The notes: generated by a model not told the origin, from the sequence alone. A stretch of 64,000 nt of DNA from Ktedonobacter robiniae (GCF_016587375.1 NZ_BNJG01000001.1:2108001-2172000), one strand, 5' to 3'; counted from the stretch's first letter, positions 10,435 through 18,952 are shown. A program made the numbers and translations.

Positions 10435-11304
10435 ATGCCTACAAGATTCAATACCTCACGGGAGCGGCGCACAGGGCGCGCCATCCATTACAAATATAGC
10501 TATATCGTCCAGAATGCCGAGCGTGGTCCCGAGGGGGCAATCGTGCTCCTGCACGATCTTCCTGCTGGCGCCTTCGCCTGGGAAGAGATCATGCCCCAGC
10601 TAGCTGGCCTGGGTCGCGCGGTCTATGCCTTCGATATGCTTGGCTATGGCCAGTCGGAGCATCCCTGGCCCGCCGATACCTCGGTCTGGGGGCAGGCAGA
10701 CGGCCTGGCCCTGCTCTTCAAAGACCTCAAATTGAATAATATCATCCTGGTCGGACATGGCGTTGGCGGTGGCGTCGCGCAGATCCTGGCAACGCGTCTG
10801 TATCGCGAGCAGACCTCGGCCCTGGTCCTCCTGGATACGATTAGCTACCTCCACTCCTTCGACGAGAACTGGCCCCTGTCCGAGATGAGCAAGCGCCAGG
10901 ATTTTGATGCCCCTAAAGAAGCTTCAGTCGAGGATGTGGTGCGCGATCTGCGTGAGACCCTGGGCAAGGGCGTGGTCAATGTCAAAGGCTTCGCCAACGT
11001 GATCGATAACTATATCGCGCCCTGGGACAGCGAAGTGGGCAAAGAGGTGCTCTACCAGCACATTCGCCTGCTCATCCCTTACTATACCAATGCCGTCTCA
11101 ACCGATCTGGCGGTGCTCAAGAAACCAGTCCTCCTCATCTGGGGTGAGAAAGATCAGCAGATGCCGCTCACATATGCCGAGCGCCTACACCGTGAGATTC
11201 CCCATTCCAGGCTGGCAATCATCCACAACGCCGGCCACCTGGTCAACTTCGATGCTCCTGAGGCCGTGGCCACAGAGATCGTCAATTTCGTCAATGGCCT
11301 GTAA
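10435..11304 (+). CDS. Alpha/beta-hydrolase fold protein lacking the nucleophile serine
   Basis: A 289-residue alpha/beta-hydrolase. The oxyanion region VLLHDLP, the DMLGYGQSEHP loop, the acid segment WGEKDQQMP and the histidine motif NAGHLVNFDAPE are in the usual order. The nucleophile elbow, however, reads GHGVGG where GHSxGG is expected, so the catalytic serine is replaced by glycine. It may be a non-catalytic binding protein or use other chemistry. I chose the ATG at 10435 because it follows an AGAGAGG site; longer frames upstream run into the hairpin. It stands alone, and its stop overlaps the next palindrome. Confidence 0.8.
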   Translation: MPTRFNTSRERRTGRAIHYKYSYIVQNAERGPEGAIVLLHDLPAGAFAWEEIMPQLAGLGRAVYAFDMLGYGQSEHPWPADTSVWGQADGLALLFKDLKLNNIILVGHGVGGGVAQILATRLYREQTSALVLLDTISYLHSFDENWPLSEMSKRQDFDAPKEASVEDVVRDLRETLGKGVVNVKGFANVIDNYIAPWDSEVGKEVLYQHIRLLIPYYTNAVSTDLAVLKKPVLLIWGEKDQQMPLTYAERLHREIPHSRLAIIHNAGHLVNFDAPEAVATEIVNFVNGL

Positions 11305-11370
11305 TATCGTAGGTCAAAAAAAGAGGACGCAACCCATCTGGTTGCGTCCTCTTTTTTTGACCTACGATAT
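11304..11370. terminator. Perfect 31-bp inverted repeat, bidirectional terminator
   Basis: Arms 11304-11334 and 11340-11370 are perfect. Seven A in the left arm and seven T in the right arm give a classical terminator in both directions. It lies between the convergent hydrolase and the small gene at 11377, and its left arm begins at the last base of the hydrolase stop codon. Confidence 0.92.
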
Positions 11371-11376
11371 CCAACC

Positions 11377-11661
11377 CTACGAGGCTTTCCTACGCTGACG
11401 ACGCTCCTTTGGGCGCTCCTCGCCTTGGGACACACACATAAGCTGTTGCGAAGTCCGCACAGCGGGCAGTGTGCTTCTGGCCTGCTGCTGCTCCACGAGA
11501 TAGGACTCGGAACATCGGTTATACTCTTCGACAGCGAGCATATACGTGTTAAAGAGCCGCTCAAGGGTTGGGAGCGAGGCTCCCTGCTGCTCGGCAAGCG
11601 CCAGGTCATACCATTTCTGTTTCATACGCTTTTCGGCGTACTCGATATCGCTAGGAGTCAT
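11377..11661 (-). CDS. Small hydrophilic protein, second gene after the annealing-protein-like gene
   Basis: A 94-residue protein, rich in Glu, Gln and Arg, with a predicted long helix (about residues 5-60) and a very basic tail RPKERRQRRKAS. Both this tail and that of the upstream gene end in KAS. I do not recognise the family. It begins 40 bp after the stop of the upstream gene on the same strand and ends at a bidirectional terminator, so the two form a likely operon. The charged tail would suit nucleic-acid or protein contact, but that is a guess. Confidence 0.6.
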   Translation of the reverse strand: MTPSDIEYAEKRMKQKWYDLALAEQQGASLPTLERLFNTYMLAVEEYNRCSESYLVEQQQARSTLPAVRTSQQLMCVSQGEERPKERRQRRKAS

Positions 11662-11701
11662 GTAGTTTCAAGCTTTCTGGAGGGCAAGTACTAACTACTA
11701 A

Positions 11702-12472
11702 TCAGGACGCCTTTTTCTGTTGCTTCTGCGCCCTATACTCCTCCGTAAACTGCTGGAGCAACTGTTTCGCATTTAAGAAGGTCAGGTTCGAGAGGTTGTC
11801 TGGTTCTGGCTTCTCCAGGTGCTGACAGAGCTTCTTAATGCTAGAAATCTGCTGCTCCGTCGCAGCCGCGTCAGGCGCTGGTTCACTCTTGCTCGCGCCT
11901 CCATTTGGGCCCTGCGCGTTCGCGCTCTGCTGCCCCTGACCGCTAAAGCGCCCATTGGCGGTGGCCGCAAATCCCCCCTGTGTGTGACTATTGCCATTGC
12001 TACCAGCATAGCTGCCATTGGTGGGCCGCTCTACGGGCGCATCGACAATGCGCTGCTCCTCATTAAGTTCTGGCGCGAACTGTGTGCCATATCCAAGCGC
12101 GGCCAATGCACGGCCAATAGAGCCCGACTCGGCCTTCTCGATAAAATCTGGAAAGTTCGCCGCGTTCTCCGACTTGGTCCCCGTCGCCGATCCACCCTTG
12201 CCATCATGGACAGTTGCCCGGAAGATGGCTACCCCCTTCGCTGTCTTCACGACCTTCTCGCTACGCCGCTTCTCAGCGTTCCACACAAAGGTCTCCGCCT
12301 CGACATCCTTATCCAGGTCCAGGTGTACGATTTCGGTTTCAATCGTACCTTGAGGGCACTCCTGGCGGAACCACACCAAACGCCACTTCACCTCCAGGTA
12401 CTCCGATACGCCCTTCCCATTCTTAATATTTATCAGGTGTTCTCTAGGGTTAAACGTCTGGCCGTTACTCAT
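11702..12472 (-). CDS. Single-strand-annealing (Erf/Rad52-like) protein, candidate
   Basis: A 256-residue protein. Residues 1-150 form a compact domain with ATVHDGKGGSATGTKSE and ESGSIGRALAALGYGTQF; the latter resembles the ETSAIGRALA motif of Erf/Rad52-type annealing proteins in phages and bacteria. A Gly/Asn/Ser-rich linker (about 155-205) leads to a helical C-terminus ending QKQQKKAS. I chose the ATG at 12470-12472, preceded by TAGGAGTG; a longer frame upstream lacks a site. The likely role is annealing of single strands in repair or recombination. A perfect 22-bp palindrome lies about 170 bp upstream. No other phage genes are nearby. Confidence 0.55.
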   Translation of the reverse strand: MSNGQTFNPREHLINIKNGKGVSEYLEVKWRLVWFRQECPQGTIETEIVHLDLDKDVEAETFVWNAEKRRSEKVVKTAKGVAIFRATVHDGKGGSATGTKSENAANFPDFIEKAESGSIGRALAALGYGTQFAPELNEEQRIVDAPVERPTNGSYAGSNGNSHTQGGFAATANGRFSGQGQQSANAQGPNGGASKSEPAPDAAATEQQISSIKKLCQHLEKPEPDNLSNLTFLNAKQLLQQFTEEYRAQKQQKKAS

Positions 12473-12638
12473 TGCTAACACTCCTATTAGATGATCAATC
12501 ACGTTGTCTTCTCTGGGAAATATGCGCTTTGCCCAGTATGTACGCCTACTCAATACAACTCTACTGTGCCATCCCTGACAGAAACACCCATTCACGTTCC
12601 GCTAGAATCTCGCCCCATTCAATCCACATCTTGAAAAT

Positions 12639-12660
12639 TTGTTCTAACATTATAGAACAA
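12639..12660. promoter_or_regulatory. 22-bp palindrome, candidate operator (possibly LexA-like)
   Basis: TTGTTCTA and TAGAACAA form perfect 8-bp arms around a 6-bp spacer. It lies upstream of the annealing-protein-like gene and downstream-facing to nothing else. The GTTC/GAAC content is reminiscent of LexA sites, but the SOS box of this lineage is not known to me. Confidence 0.45.
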
Positions 12661-12898
12661 CCTGGAGCATGCTGTCAAGTTATGAAGATTGGTCACGAGA
12701 AGGCTGCTAGCGTGGCTTGAACCCTATATCTACCTCGCCTATCGTGAGGAAGATTCTCGTTATCGTGTCACTATCATATTCTTTTCACGTAGGCCAAAAG
12801 AGGAAAATACTAGCGGCCAGGGGAGAGGTTGCAGTCAGCGTAATAGTATAATAACAGGATAAGTATTCAGTGATTGAGTAGTATGCGAGAGGTGGGCA

Positions 12899-13729
12899 AT
12901 GACTGCCATTACTTTGTACAATGAGATTCAGGCGGCCCTGCGACGTGGTGAGCGCGTCGTCGTGGCCACAGTTGTAAAGACGATGGGTGCGGCCCCTTGC
13001 GAGATTGGCACCAAACTGCTAATCGCGGCGGACGGCACGCCCCAGGGGCGTATGGCGGGACCCGTCACGGATAAAAAGGTCGTCGATGAGGGGTTGAAGG
13101 CGCTGAGTGAGAATCACTCACACCTGGCACATATCCATATCGATGCCGATAACGGCGAGTCGGTCGGCAGTTGTGGAGCAACGCTGGAGGTCTTTTTTGA
13201 GGTCCTACGCCCCGAGCCACGCCTGGTTATCGTAGGCGCGGGCTATGTGGCACAGGCCCTGGCGCACCTGGCGCATAGGCTGGACTTCCGCATCGTCGTG
13301 GTGGACGACCGGCGCGACCTGGCCGATCCTCAGCTCTTTGGCGAGAAAGTACAGCTCATCTTCGGCGATATCCCCGCGACCATCCAGGCCCTTGAACCTG
13401 ATGAATCAAGCTGGCTGGTGATCGTCACGCGTGGGCATCAACTGGATAGAGACGCCTTAAAGGCCGCGCTATCCACCCGGGCGGCCTATATCGGTATGAT
13501 CGGGAGCACCAGCAAGGTCAAACAAATTTTTCACCACCTGCGCGAAGAGGGCATCCCACGCAAGCAACTGGAGCGTGTCCACGCCCCCATCGGCCTGGAC
13601 CTTGGCGCGGAAACTCCCGATGAGATCGCGCTGAGCATCGCCGCGGAAATGGTGATGCTACGCCGCCAGGGAAGCGGCCTCTCGCTCAAAAACAAGCACA
13701 ATCTTCTAGGGGATGAGGTGCTCGCCTGA
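12899..13729 (+). CDS. XdhC/CoxI family protein
   Basis: A 276-residue protein with the two parts of the XdhC/CoxI family: an N-terminal domain with GERVVVATVV and GSCGATLEV (residues 1-100) and a C-terminal Rossmann-type domain starting RLVIVGAGYVAQALAHLA (about 107-125) with VVVDDR and VTRGHQLD. These proteins help insert or sulfurate the molybdenum cofactor of xanthine- or CO-dehydrogenase-like enzymes. No such enzyme is in the window. A TATAAT box is seen at 12847-12852, without a good -35. Its stop lies inside a 12-bp-arm hairpin, and the IscB element follows 50 bp later. Confidence 0.85.
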   Translation: MTAITLYNEIQAALRRGERVVVATVVKTMGAAPCEIGTKLLIAADGTPQGRMAGPVTDKKVVDEGLKALSENHSHLAHIHIDADNGESVGSCGATLEVFFEVLRPEPRLVIVGAGYVAQALAHLAHRLDFRIVVVDDRRDLADPQLFGEKVQLIFGDIPATIQALEPDESSWLVIVTRGHQLDRDALKAALSTRAAYIGMIGSTSKVKQIFHHLREEGIPRKQLERVHAPIGLDLGAETPDEIALSIAAEMVMLRRQGSGLSLKNKHNLLGDEVLA

Positions 13730-13739
13730 GCACCTCATC
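13712..13739. terminator. 12-bp-arm stem-loop at the XdhC-family stop codon
   Basis: Arms gatgaggtgctc (13712-13723) and gagcacctcatc (13728-13739) are perfect with a 4-base loop. The stop codon at 13727-13729 lies in the loop and right arm. No T-run follows. Confidence 0.7.
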
Positions 13740-13783
13740 TCACACGCCAGGAATAGACTAATCGTCTGAATCAGAGTCATGTA

Positions 13784-14080
13784 CCCCCGCATCGAATGCG
13801 GGGGCTTGCGAGGGGCGTTCGCGCCGTCCGCAGGCCCGAGACATGAGCAGACTCAGCCAGGGGAGGAGCAGGCTCCTCCCATCGGGCTCCGTTGCAAGCG
13901 AATGCGGCACCGCCGATGTTCATAGGCACGTTCAGGTGCTTCACCAGCCTGAACCTCTGCGGGAAAGCGTTAAAAGGTGTAGAGGGTGAAGCCGGTGCGC
14001 TTTCCAACAAACCGCTTGCACACGTTGTCGAGGTGAGCATTACCCGCGCAAGCGGAGGCCCGCAAGGGCACAAAGGAAGG
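13784..14080 (+). ncRNA. Omega RNA (HEARO RNA) of the IscB element
   Basis: The 300 bases before iscB are dense with stems. Visible pairs are 13784-13792 with 13796-13804; 13804-13809 with 13894-13899, enclosing 13834-13839 with 13882-13887 and 13861-13869 with 13872-13880; 13930-13936 with 13948-13954; and a gaaagcg/cgctttc stem further on. IscB guide RNAs lie directly upstream of the gene, and the stretch around GAGACAT near 13839 resembles the known scaffold. In this family the guide is the roughly 16-20 bases 5' of the scaffold, so here it would be read from flanking DNA ending near 13783. The borders are approximate. Confidence 0.75.
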
Positions 14081-14084
14081 AACC

Positions 14085-15410
14085 ATGTCGAACGTCTTTG
14101 TCGTCGATACGCTCAAGCACCCGCTGACCCCGGTCCATCCGGGGCGAGCACGTCGATTGCTCACCGCCGGAAAGGCAGCCGTCTATCGGACTGCTCCCTT
14201 TACCATCATCCTCACGCGGGAGGTCGAGCATCCTGCCCCTGCCCCGCTGCGGCTCAAAATCGATCCGGGCGCCCACACCACCGGGCTGGCGCTGGTGGAC
14301 GACGCGGGCGGGGAGGTCGTCTGGGCCGCCGAACTCACCCATCGGGGTGCCGCGATCAAAAAAGCCCTGGATACCCGCCGCAATGTGCGCCGGGGGCGCA
14401 GATCCCGCAAGACCCGCTATCGCGCTCCGCGGTTTGCCAACCGGAGGCGCAGAGCCGGATGGCTGCCCCCGTCGCTCGTCTCGCGGGTGGAGAACATCCT
14501 GACCTGGGTGGCGCGGATCAGCGGGATCGCGCACGTGACCACACTCTCCCAGGAACTGGTGCGCTTCGACCTGCAGAAGTTGGAGCACCCGGACATCTCC
14601 GGCGTCGAGTATCAGCAGGGCACCCTGTTCGGCTACGAAGTGCGGGAATACTGCCTGGAGAAATGGGGAAGGGCATGTGCGTACTGCGGAGCAACGGGCA
14701 TCCCGCTCCAACTGGAACACATCCTTGCGCGCGCCAGGGGGGGCAGCCAGCGGGTCTCCAACCTCACCCTGGCCTGTGAAGCCTGCAATCTGGCAAAAGG
14801 CACCCAGGATATTCGAGACTTCCTCGCTCATGATCCTGTGCGCCTGGAACGCATTCTCAGGCAAGCGAAGACCCCGCTCAAAGCCGCGGCGGCCGTCAAT
14901 GTCACGCGCTGGGAACTCTTCGAGCGGCTCAAGGCGACCGGTCTGCCCGTGGAAACGGGGTCTGGAGGCCTGACCAAGTACCATCGAATCACGCGGGCCC
15001 TCCCGAAGACGCATTGGCTCGACGCGGCAGTTGTGGGAGCCTCCACCTCTCAGCGCCTGCGCACGGGGGACGTCGTGCCCCTGCTCGTGCACGCGACGGG
15101 GCGCGGGCATCGACGGCTGTGCAACGTCAATGTGCTGGGGTTCCCGGTTAGCCATCGCAAGCGCCGCAAACGCTATTTTGGGTATCAAACGGGGGACCTG
15201 GTGCGAGCCGTGGTCCCCGAGCGCTTTGCCTGCCGGGGTACCCACGTGGGGCGTGTAGCGGTGAAAGCCAGCGGCTACTTCACCATCACGACGGCGCACA
15301 GCAAGGTCACTGATGTGCCTCACCGCTTTTGCCGGCTGATCGGACGCAGCACTGGCTACACCTACCAGGTTGGGACACGGCACGCTGCCCCATCCCCAAG
15401 CAGGCCGTAA
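14085..15410 (+). CDS. iscB: IscB RNA-guided nuclease (RuvC + HNH)
   Basis: A 441-residue protein with IscB architecture. The N-terminal PLMP-type motif reads HPLTPVHPGRARRLL (residues 12-26). RuvC-I follows with Asp60 in LKIDPG, then an Arg-rich bridge helix (about 98-124), RuvC-II with Glu157 in SQELVRFD, an HNH domain with Cys198/Cys201, Glu211-His212, Asn226 and Cys231/Cys234, and RuvC-III with Asp313 in HWLDAA. All catalytic positions are kept, so the nuclease could be active. IscB proteins are relatives of the Cas9 ancestor and cut DNA guided by omega RNA. AAGGAAGGAACC precedes the ATG. The frame is intact and close to family length. Confidence 0.93.
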   Translation: MSNVFVVDTLKHPLTPVHPGRARRLLTAGKAAVYRTAPFTIILTREVEHPAPAPLRLKIDPGAHTTGLALVDDAGGEVVWAAELTHRGAAIKKALDTRRNVRRGRRSRKTRYRAPRFANRRRRAGWLPPSLVSRVENILTWVARISGIAHVTTLSQELVRFDLQKLEHPDISGVEYQQGTLFGYEVREYCLEKWGRACAYCGATGIPLQLEHILARARGGSQRVSNLTLACEACNLAKGTQDIRDFLAHDPVRLERILRQAKTPLKAAAAVNVTRWELFERLKATGLPVETGSGGLTKYHRITRALPKTHWLDAAVVGASTSQRLRTGDVVPLLVHATGRGHRRLCNVNVLGFPVSHRKRRKRYFGYQTGDLVRAVVPERFACRGTHVGRVAVKASGYFTITTAHSKVTDVPHRFCRLIGRSTGYTYQVGTRHAAPSPSRP

Positions 15411-15419
15411 GGAACGGCC
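15403..15419. repeat. Terminal stem-loop at the right end of the IscB element
   Basis: ggccgt (15403-15408) pairs with acggcc (15414-15419) around a 5-base loop and overlaps the iscB stop at 15408-15410. Subterminal hairpins of this kind mark IS200/IS605 ends. Confidence 0.55.
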
Positions 15420-15428
15420 ACCGCGCCC

Positions 15429-16835
15429 CTATGGGGTTCCTCCCCAGCTTGCAAAGACCGGGGCTCCCTGGCCCGTATTTCTGTGGAAGCCATTGTAGAC
15501 TGTCGTGGTCAGGGTAGCCGAGCTATCATCCCCATCCAGCGACCAGAACATTGCGCCAGCCAGATCGTGGCTTTTCACATAATGGACCTTAGTAGCTACC
15601 GCCGTGGCGTCATCAAACGACCAGAAGGTGGTGCCATCAAAGATCCAGGATGCTTTTGTAATGGGGTCGCGATACGTAGGATAATTGAGCTGTGCCAGGA
15701 CGTTGTAGTCATTAGTGCCAGCCTCGTACACGCCTGGCGCGGGCTGCATGTCCGGACTGCTCTGGTAGAGTCCATGGTTCTGATTTGGTACATTCGTCCA
15801 ACCATGACCATAGAAGGGAATACCGACCACCAGTTTTTCTTCCTCAAAGCCCGCTCTCAAGTAGGCGCGCACAGTGTTATCGACGCTGTACGCGTTTGTG
15901 GGAGCAGGGGAGGGATCCTTATGGCTGCTATAGAGCGGGGCAGCAAAATCGGTTGGTCCCTGGGCATCCCATGCTCCATGCAGATCATAGGTCATCAGGT
16001 TAGCCCAGTTCAGGTAATGACCAATCTTATTTAGCTCGATCTTCTGATACTTATCCGGGCCAGCAGGCAGGGCAGCCGATAGGAGATAGCGCTTCCCGGT
16101 CTGCTTGCTTAAGGCATCAAGCTGATGGCGGAACTCAGCCAGCAGGGCCGTAAAGTTCTGCGTATCCTCGGGCCGGTAGACATTACCAGTGTTACCAGGC
16201 GCGGCTGGATACTCCCAGTCAATGTCAATGCCATCGAAGACGCCAGCCCCCGCGCCATTGGCGGATGGCAAATTGCCCTTGATGTAGAGATCGATGCAGG
16301 ACTGGACAAAGGCCGCCCGATTCTGAGGTAGTGCCGCGTCCGAGAAGAGCGCGGACCAACTCCAACCGCCAATCGAGATCATGGTCTGAAGCTTAGGATG
16401 CAAGGCTTTCAGCTCCTTGAGCTGGTTAAAATTGCCCCGCAAGGGATCAGACCAGCTATCGGCCTGGCCGTTCACGGCCTCGGTGGCAGCGAATGGTCTG
16501 TCAGTATCCGCCCAGCTATCCCCAAGCTGACACTTAAGATCGCTACTGATGTTGCTAAAAGCATAGTTAATAGTCGTCAGCTTGCTGGCCTGACCATTCA
16601 CATCTACGTTATGCAAATTATAGTTGCGTCCATAGATGCTCCAGGCCGTGAAATAACCCACAATACGCTTGCTCGTGGGAGCTGGCGCGGCAAACATGTC
16701 ATTGCCGCTCTTAGCAGCAGAGAACGTCTGTGCATAAGCCTTGCCACCACCATTGAGCAGGGTAAAAGCACAGAGATAAAAGAGGAGCAGAAAAAGGGTG
16801 CCTCCTAGCACCAGGGGTCGACGAGAGTGCGTCAT
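15429..16835 (-). CDS. Secreted GH18 chitinase
   Basis: A 468-residue glycoside hydrolase family 18 enzyme. A signal peptide covers about residues 1-35 (hydrophobic core LVLGGTLFLLLFYLCAF, cleavage after AYA). The catalytic motif is FDGIDIDWEYP with Asp204, Asp206 and the acid Glu208; SIGGWSWS near 154-161 is the other family motif. It should cleave chitin outside the cell. I chose the ATG at 16833-16835 because AAAGGAGAG precedes it; an upstream ATG has no site. A 17-bp palindrome lies 13 bp upstream. No separate chitin-binding domain is seen. The IscB element abuts the stop codon, so the last residues might have been changed by insertion. Confidence 0.92.
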   Translation of the reverse strand: MTHSRRPLVLGGTLFLLLFYLCAFTLLNGGGKAYAQTFSAAKSGNDMFAAPAPTSKRIVGYFTAWSIYGRNYNLHNVDVNGQASKLTTINYAFSNISSDLKCQLGDSWADTDRPFAATEAVNGQADSWSDPLRGNFNQLKELKALHPKLQTMISIGGWSWSALFSDAALPQNRAAFVQSCIDLYIKGNLPSANGAGAGVFDGIDIDWEYPAAPGNTGNVYRPEDTQNFTALLAEFRHQLDALSKQTGKRYLLSAALPAGPDKYQKIELNKIGHYLNWANLMTYDLHGAWDAQGPTDFAAPLYSSHKDPSPAPTNAYSVDNTVRAYLRAGFEEEKLVVGIPFYGHGWTNVPNQNHGLYQSSPDMQPAPGVYEAGTNDYNVLAQLNYPTYRDPITKASWIFDGTTFWSFDDATAVATKVHYVKSHDLAGAMFWSLDGDDSSATLTTTVYNGFHRNTGQGAPVFASWGGTP

Positions 16836-16848
16836 ACAGCTCTCCTTT

Positions 16849-16865
16849 CTGGCAATCATTGCCAG
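16849..16865. promoter_or_regulatory. 17-bp palindrome just upstream of the chitinase start
   Basis: ctggcaat and attgccag flank a single central base. It lies 13-30 bp before the chitinase ATG, next to its ribosome binding site, and could be an operator or leader stem. Confidence 0.4.
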
Positions 16866-16993
16866 CACCTTTTACTTAAACATCTTTAATACGCTTTTTG
16901 GGACCTATACCCGAACGATATATTCTAAAAGCAACATTACCCACTTCCTATGACTTTGTCAAGACATCTAGACCACTAGACCTTATAAATAAA

Positions 16994-17027
16994 ATTGTAG
17001 GGCCCATGCTGGCATGGGCCCTACAAT
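16994..17027. terminator. 16-bp-arm hairpin after the LLM oxidoreductase gene
   Basis: Arms 16994-17009 and 17012-17027 are perfect. The core TGTAGGGCCCATGC is close to the repeat TGTAGGGTCCATGC found at 30526 and, in part, 51314. It follows the stop of the reverse-strand gene at 17039. Confidence 0.8.
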
Positions 17028-17038
17028 GACTGTTCCGT

Positions 17039-17983
17039 TTACGCAATGAACTCTTGAGCGAAGAAGCGCAAGGTGTCCAACTGCAAACTATCGGAGGAGA
17101 AACTAATGATTACTTCCTGGATACCAGCTTCCTCCAACTCAGCAAGCTGGCGACGAATTGTATCCGGACTACCGATCAGCGCGCCTGCTGCTACCGGCCT
17201 GCCCAGGAGCGCGGCGGGAAACTTCGCCCTGGCCTGCTCATCGGTCTCGCCAATGGCACATAGGCAGGTGATCGTGCGATGAATGCTCTCGTAGTCGCGC
17301 CCGACCGTTTCGCAATGCTCTTTGAGTACGGCCAGTTTTCGCTTAATGACCTCTAGATCGCCACTAAGGTTGCACGCATCAGCGTACTGTGCGACCAGCT
17401 TGAGCGTCACTTTTTCGCCGCCACCTCCAATGAGCAGGGGGATATGCGGCTTTTGCACACCTTTGGGCTGATTGATAGCTCCATGTACCTGGTAGTATTT
17501 CCCCTCAAAGGCGGCTTCCTCCTGAGTCCACATGGCTCGAATAACCTGCACAGCCTCTCGCAGGTACCGTAGGCGCTCAGGGGCTTCGGGATAGTCATAT
17601 CCATAAGCGCGATACTCATGCTCAAACCAGCCTGCTCCGATACCAAAGTTGAGTCGCCCATGCGAGAGCACATCGACGGTACTGGCCATTTTCGCGAGCA
17701 ACGCGGGGTGACGATAACCATTGCAGGTAACCAACTGGCCGATGCGCATACGCGTCGTATCACGCGCAAGGGCTGAGGTGGTGGTCCAGCATTCAAAGGT
17801 GAACTCCTGGGATGGGCGTGGAATAGTATGAAAGTGATCAACAAGCCAGGCGGATACAAAGCCCACTTCTTCAGCAACCTGAGCCACGCGCGTCATTGCT
17901 TCATAGGCTTCAACTGGATCCTTAATTCCCACCAGTTCCATTGCCCAGCCTTGCGGCAGGGATACACCAAATTTCAGAGACAT
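17039..17983 (-). CDS. LLM-class (F420-dependent-type) oxidoreductase
   Basis: A 314-residue luciferase-like TIM-barrel protein. GVSLPQGW at the N-terminus, EEVGFVSAWLVDHFHT, VTCNGYRHPALLAKMASTVDVLSHGRLNFGIGAGWFEHEY and the IPLLIGGGGEK segment are typical of the F420-dependent LLM subfamily. Substrate is unknown. The ATG at 17981-17983 is chosen because GAGGAAAT precedes it. A divergent XRE regulator starts 150 bp away and could control this gene. It ends at a hairpin. Confidence 0.88.
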   Translation of the reverse strand: MSLKFGVSLPQGWAMELVGIKDPVEAYEAMTRVAQVAEEVGFVSAWLVDHFHTIPRPSQEFTFECWTTTSALARDTTRMRIGQLVTCNGYRHPALLAKMASTVDVLSHGRLNFGIGAGWFEHEYRAYGYDYPEAPERLRYLREAVQVIRAMWTQEEAAFEGKYYQVHGAINQPKGVQKPHIPLLIGGGGEKVTLKLVAQYADACNLSGDLEVIKRKLAVLKEHCETVGRDYESIHRTITCLCAIGETDEQARAKFPAALLGRPVAAGALIGSPDTIRRQLAELEEAGIQEVIISFSSDSLQLDTLRFFAQEFIA

Positions 17984-18133
17984 AGAGTAATTTCCTCGAT
18001 TCTGGGCAAACATTTACAGAGTGATCAGGCCCTGTTGACGCAGGCGCCTGGCTTGACTATACTCTGTTGCTGATGCCAGGAACAGGGTTTCTTAATCATA
18101 GGTCTCTCACCACCAGGATAAGGAGCAACCAAT

Positions 18134-18952
18134 ATGCATGAGCGTGAACGCCGTCAGACCCTCGCTACTTTTTTACGCCAGCGGCGGATGCACCTTTCGC
18201 CTATCGATGTGGGGCTGCCGCCTGGTATCCGCCGTCGCACTCCAGGACTGCGCCGAGAAGAGGTAGCACAGCTCGCCAATATTGGCACCTCCTGGTATGT
18301 CTGGCTGGAGCAGGGACGCGATGTGCATCCCTCGGCCCAGGTTCTTGAGAGTATCGCCCAGGCGCTCAAGTTGACCTCAAATGAACGCCGGCACCTCTTT
18401 GTGCTCGCCGGGCAACCACTGCCAACTCCGCTTTCTCCTACAAACGAGAGTGTTAGCCCGGCGCTCCAACAAGTGCTTGACGATCTTAATCCATCTCCCG
18501 CTTATGTCGTGGGCCGCCGGTATGATTATCTAGCCTGGAATAAAGCCGCTGATGTCGTCTTCTCCATTTCAAACACAACCTCCACATACACGCGCAACTT
18601 GATATGGCGCCTCTTTACCAGCCCCACGATGCGGGCACGCTCAAATTGGGAAACGATTGCGCGAGGCACATTAGCAGAGTTCCGCGCGGCTAGCGCACGC
18701 TATCCCGAAGATCCCTATTTTGAGGAGTTAATTGAGGATTTGAAGCAGGTAAGTCCCGAGTTTTGCCAGTGGTGGCCCCACCATGATGTACGGAGCGCGC
18801 TAGAGGGTCCCAAGGTCATAGAGCATTCAACCCTGGGCACTCTGGAGTTTGAGCATTTCACCTTGCAGATGCTCGGTAGTGCTGATATCAGGCTTATAAT
18901 CTACACACCTAATAGCCGGACCCGAGCAATTCTGCAAAGCCTTGACGCTTAG
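18134..18952 (+). CDS. XRE-family regulator with MmyB-like ligand domain
   Basis: A 272-residue protein with an N-terminal helix-turn-helix (about residues 35-90, with RTPGLRREEVAQLANIGTSWYVWLEQGRD) and a C-terminal MmyB-like domain (about 105-265, with PAYVVGRRYDYLAWNKAA). Such regulators often control a neighbouring divergent gene and bind a small ligand, possibly a fatty acid. The divergent LLM oxidoreductase is the obvious target. AAGGAGC precedes the ATG. The last 30 coding bases resemble the repeated segment at 20008 and 21456. Confidence 0.88.
   Translation: MHERERRQTLATFLRQRRMHLSPIDVGLPPGIRRRTPGLRREEVAQLANIGTSWYVWLEQGRDVHPSAQVLESIAQALKLTSNERRHLFVLAGQPLPTPLSPTNESVSPALQQVLDDLNPSPAYVVGRRYDYLAWNKAADVVFSISNTTSTYTRNLIWRLFTSPTMRARSNWETIARGTLAEFRAASARYPEDPYFEELIEDLKQVSPEFCQWWPHHDVRSALEGPKVIEHSTLGTLEFEHFTLQMLGSADIRLIIYTPNSRTRAILQSLDA

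Larger units (their letters stand above)
13770..15425 (+). mobile_element. Solo IscB element (IS200/IS605-related, no transposase)
   Basis: The unit consists of a structured RNA region, the iscB gene and a short terminal stem-loop (15403-15408 with 15414-15419). No TnpA transposase is present, so it would need one in trans. Base composition is visibly more GC-rich than the flanking chitinase. It sits between the XdhC-family gene and the chitinase stop codon. The exact ends are estimates: the left end should lie just before the first stem at 13784, and the right end just after the terminal stem. Confidence 0.75.

Noticed and set aside
14040..15383. Reverse-strand frame of 447 codons across iscB
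   Set aside because: Antisense to iscB, whose motifs are complete; composition is the mirror of a GC-rich gene.
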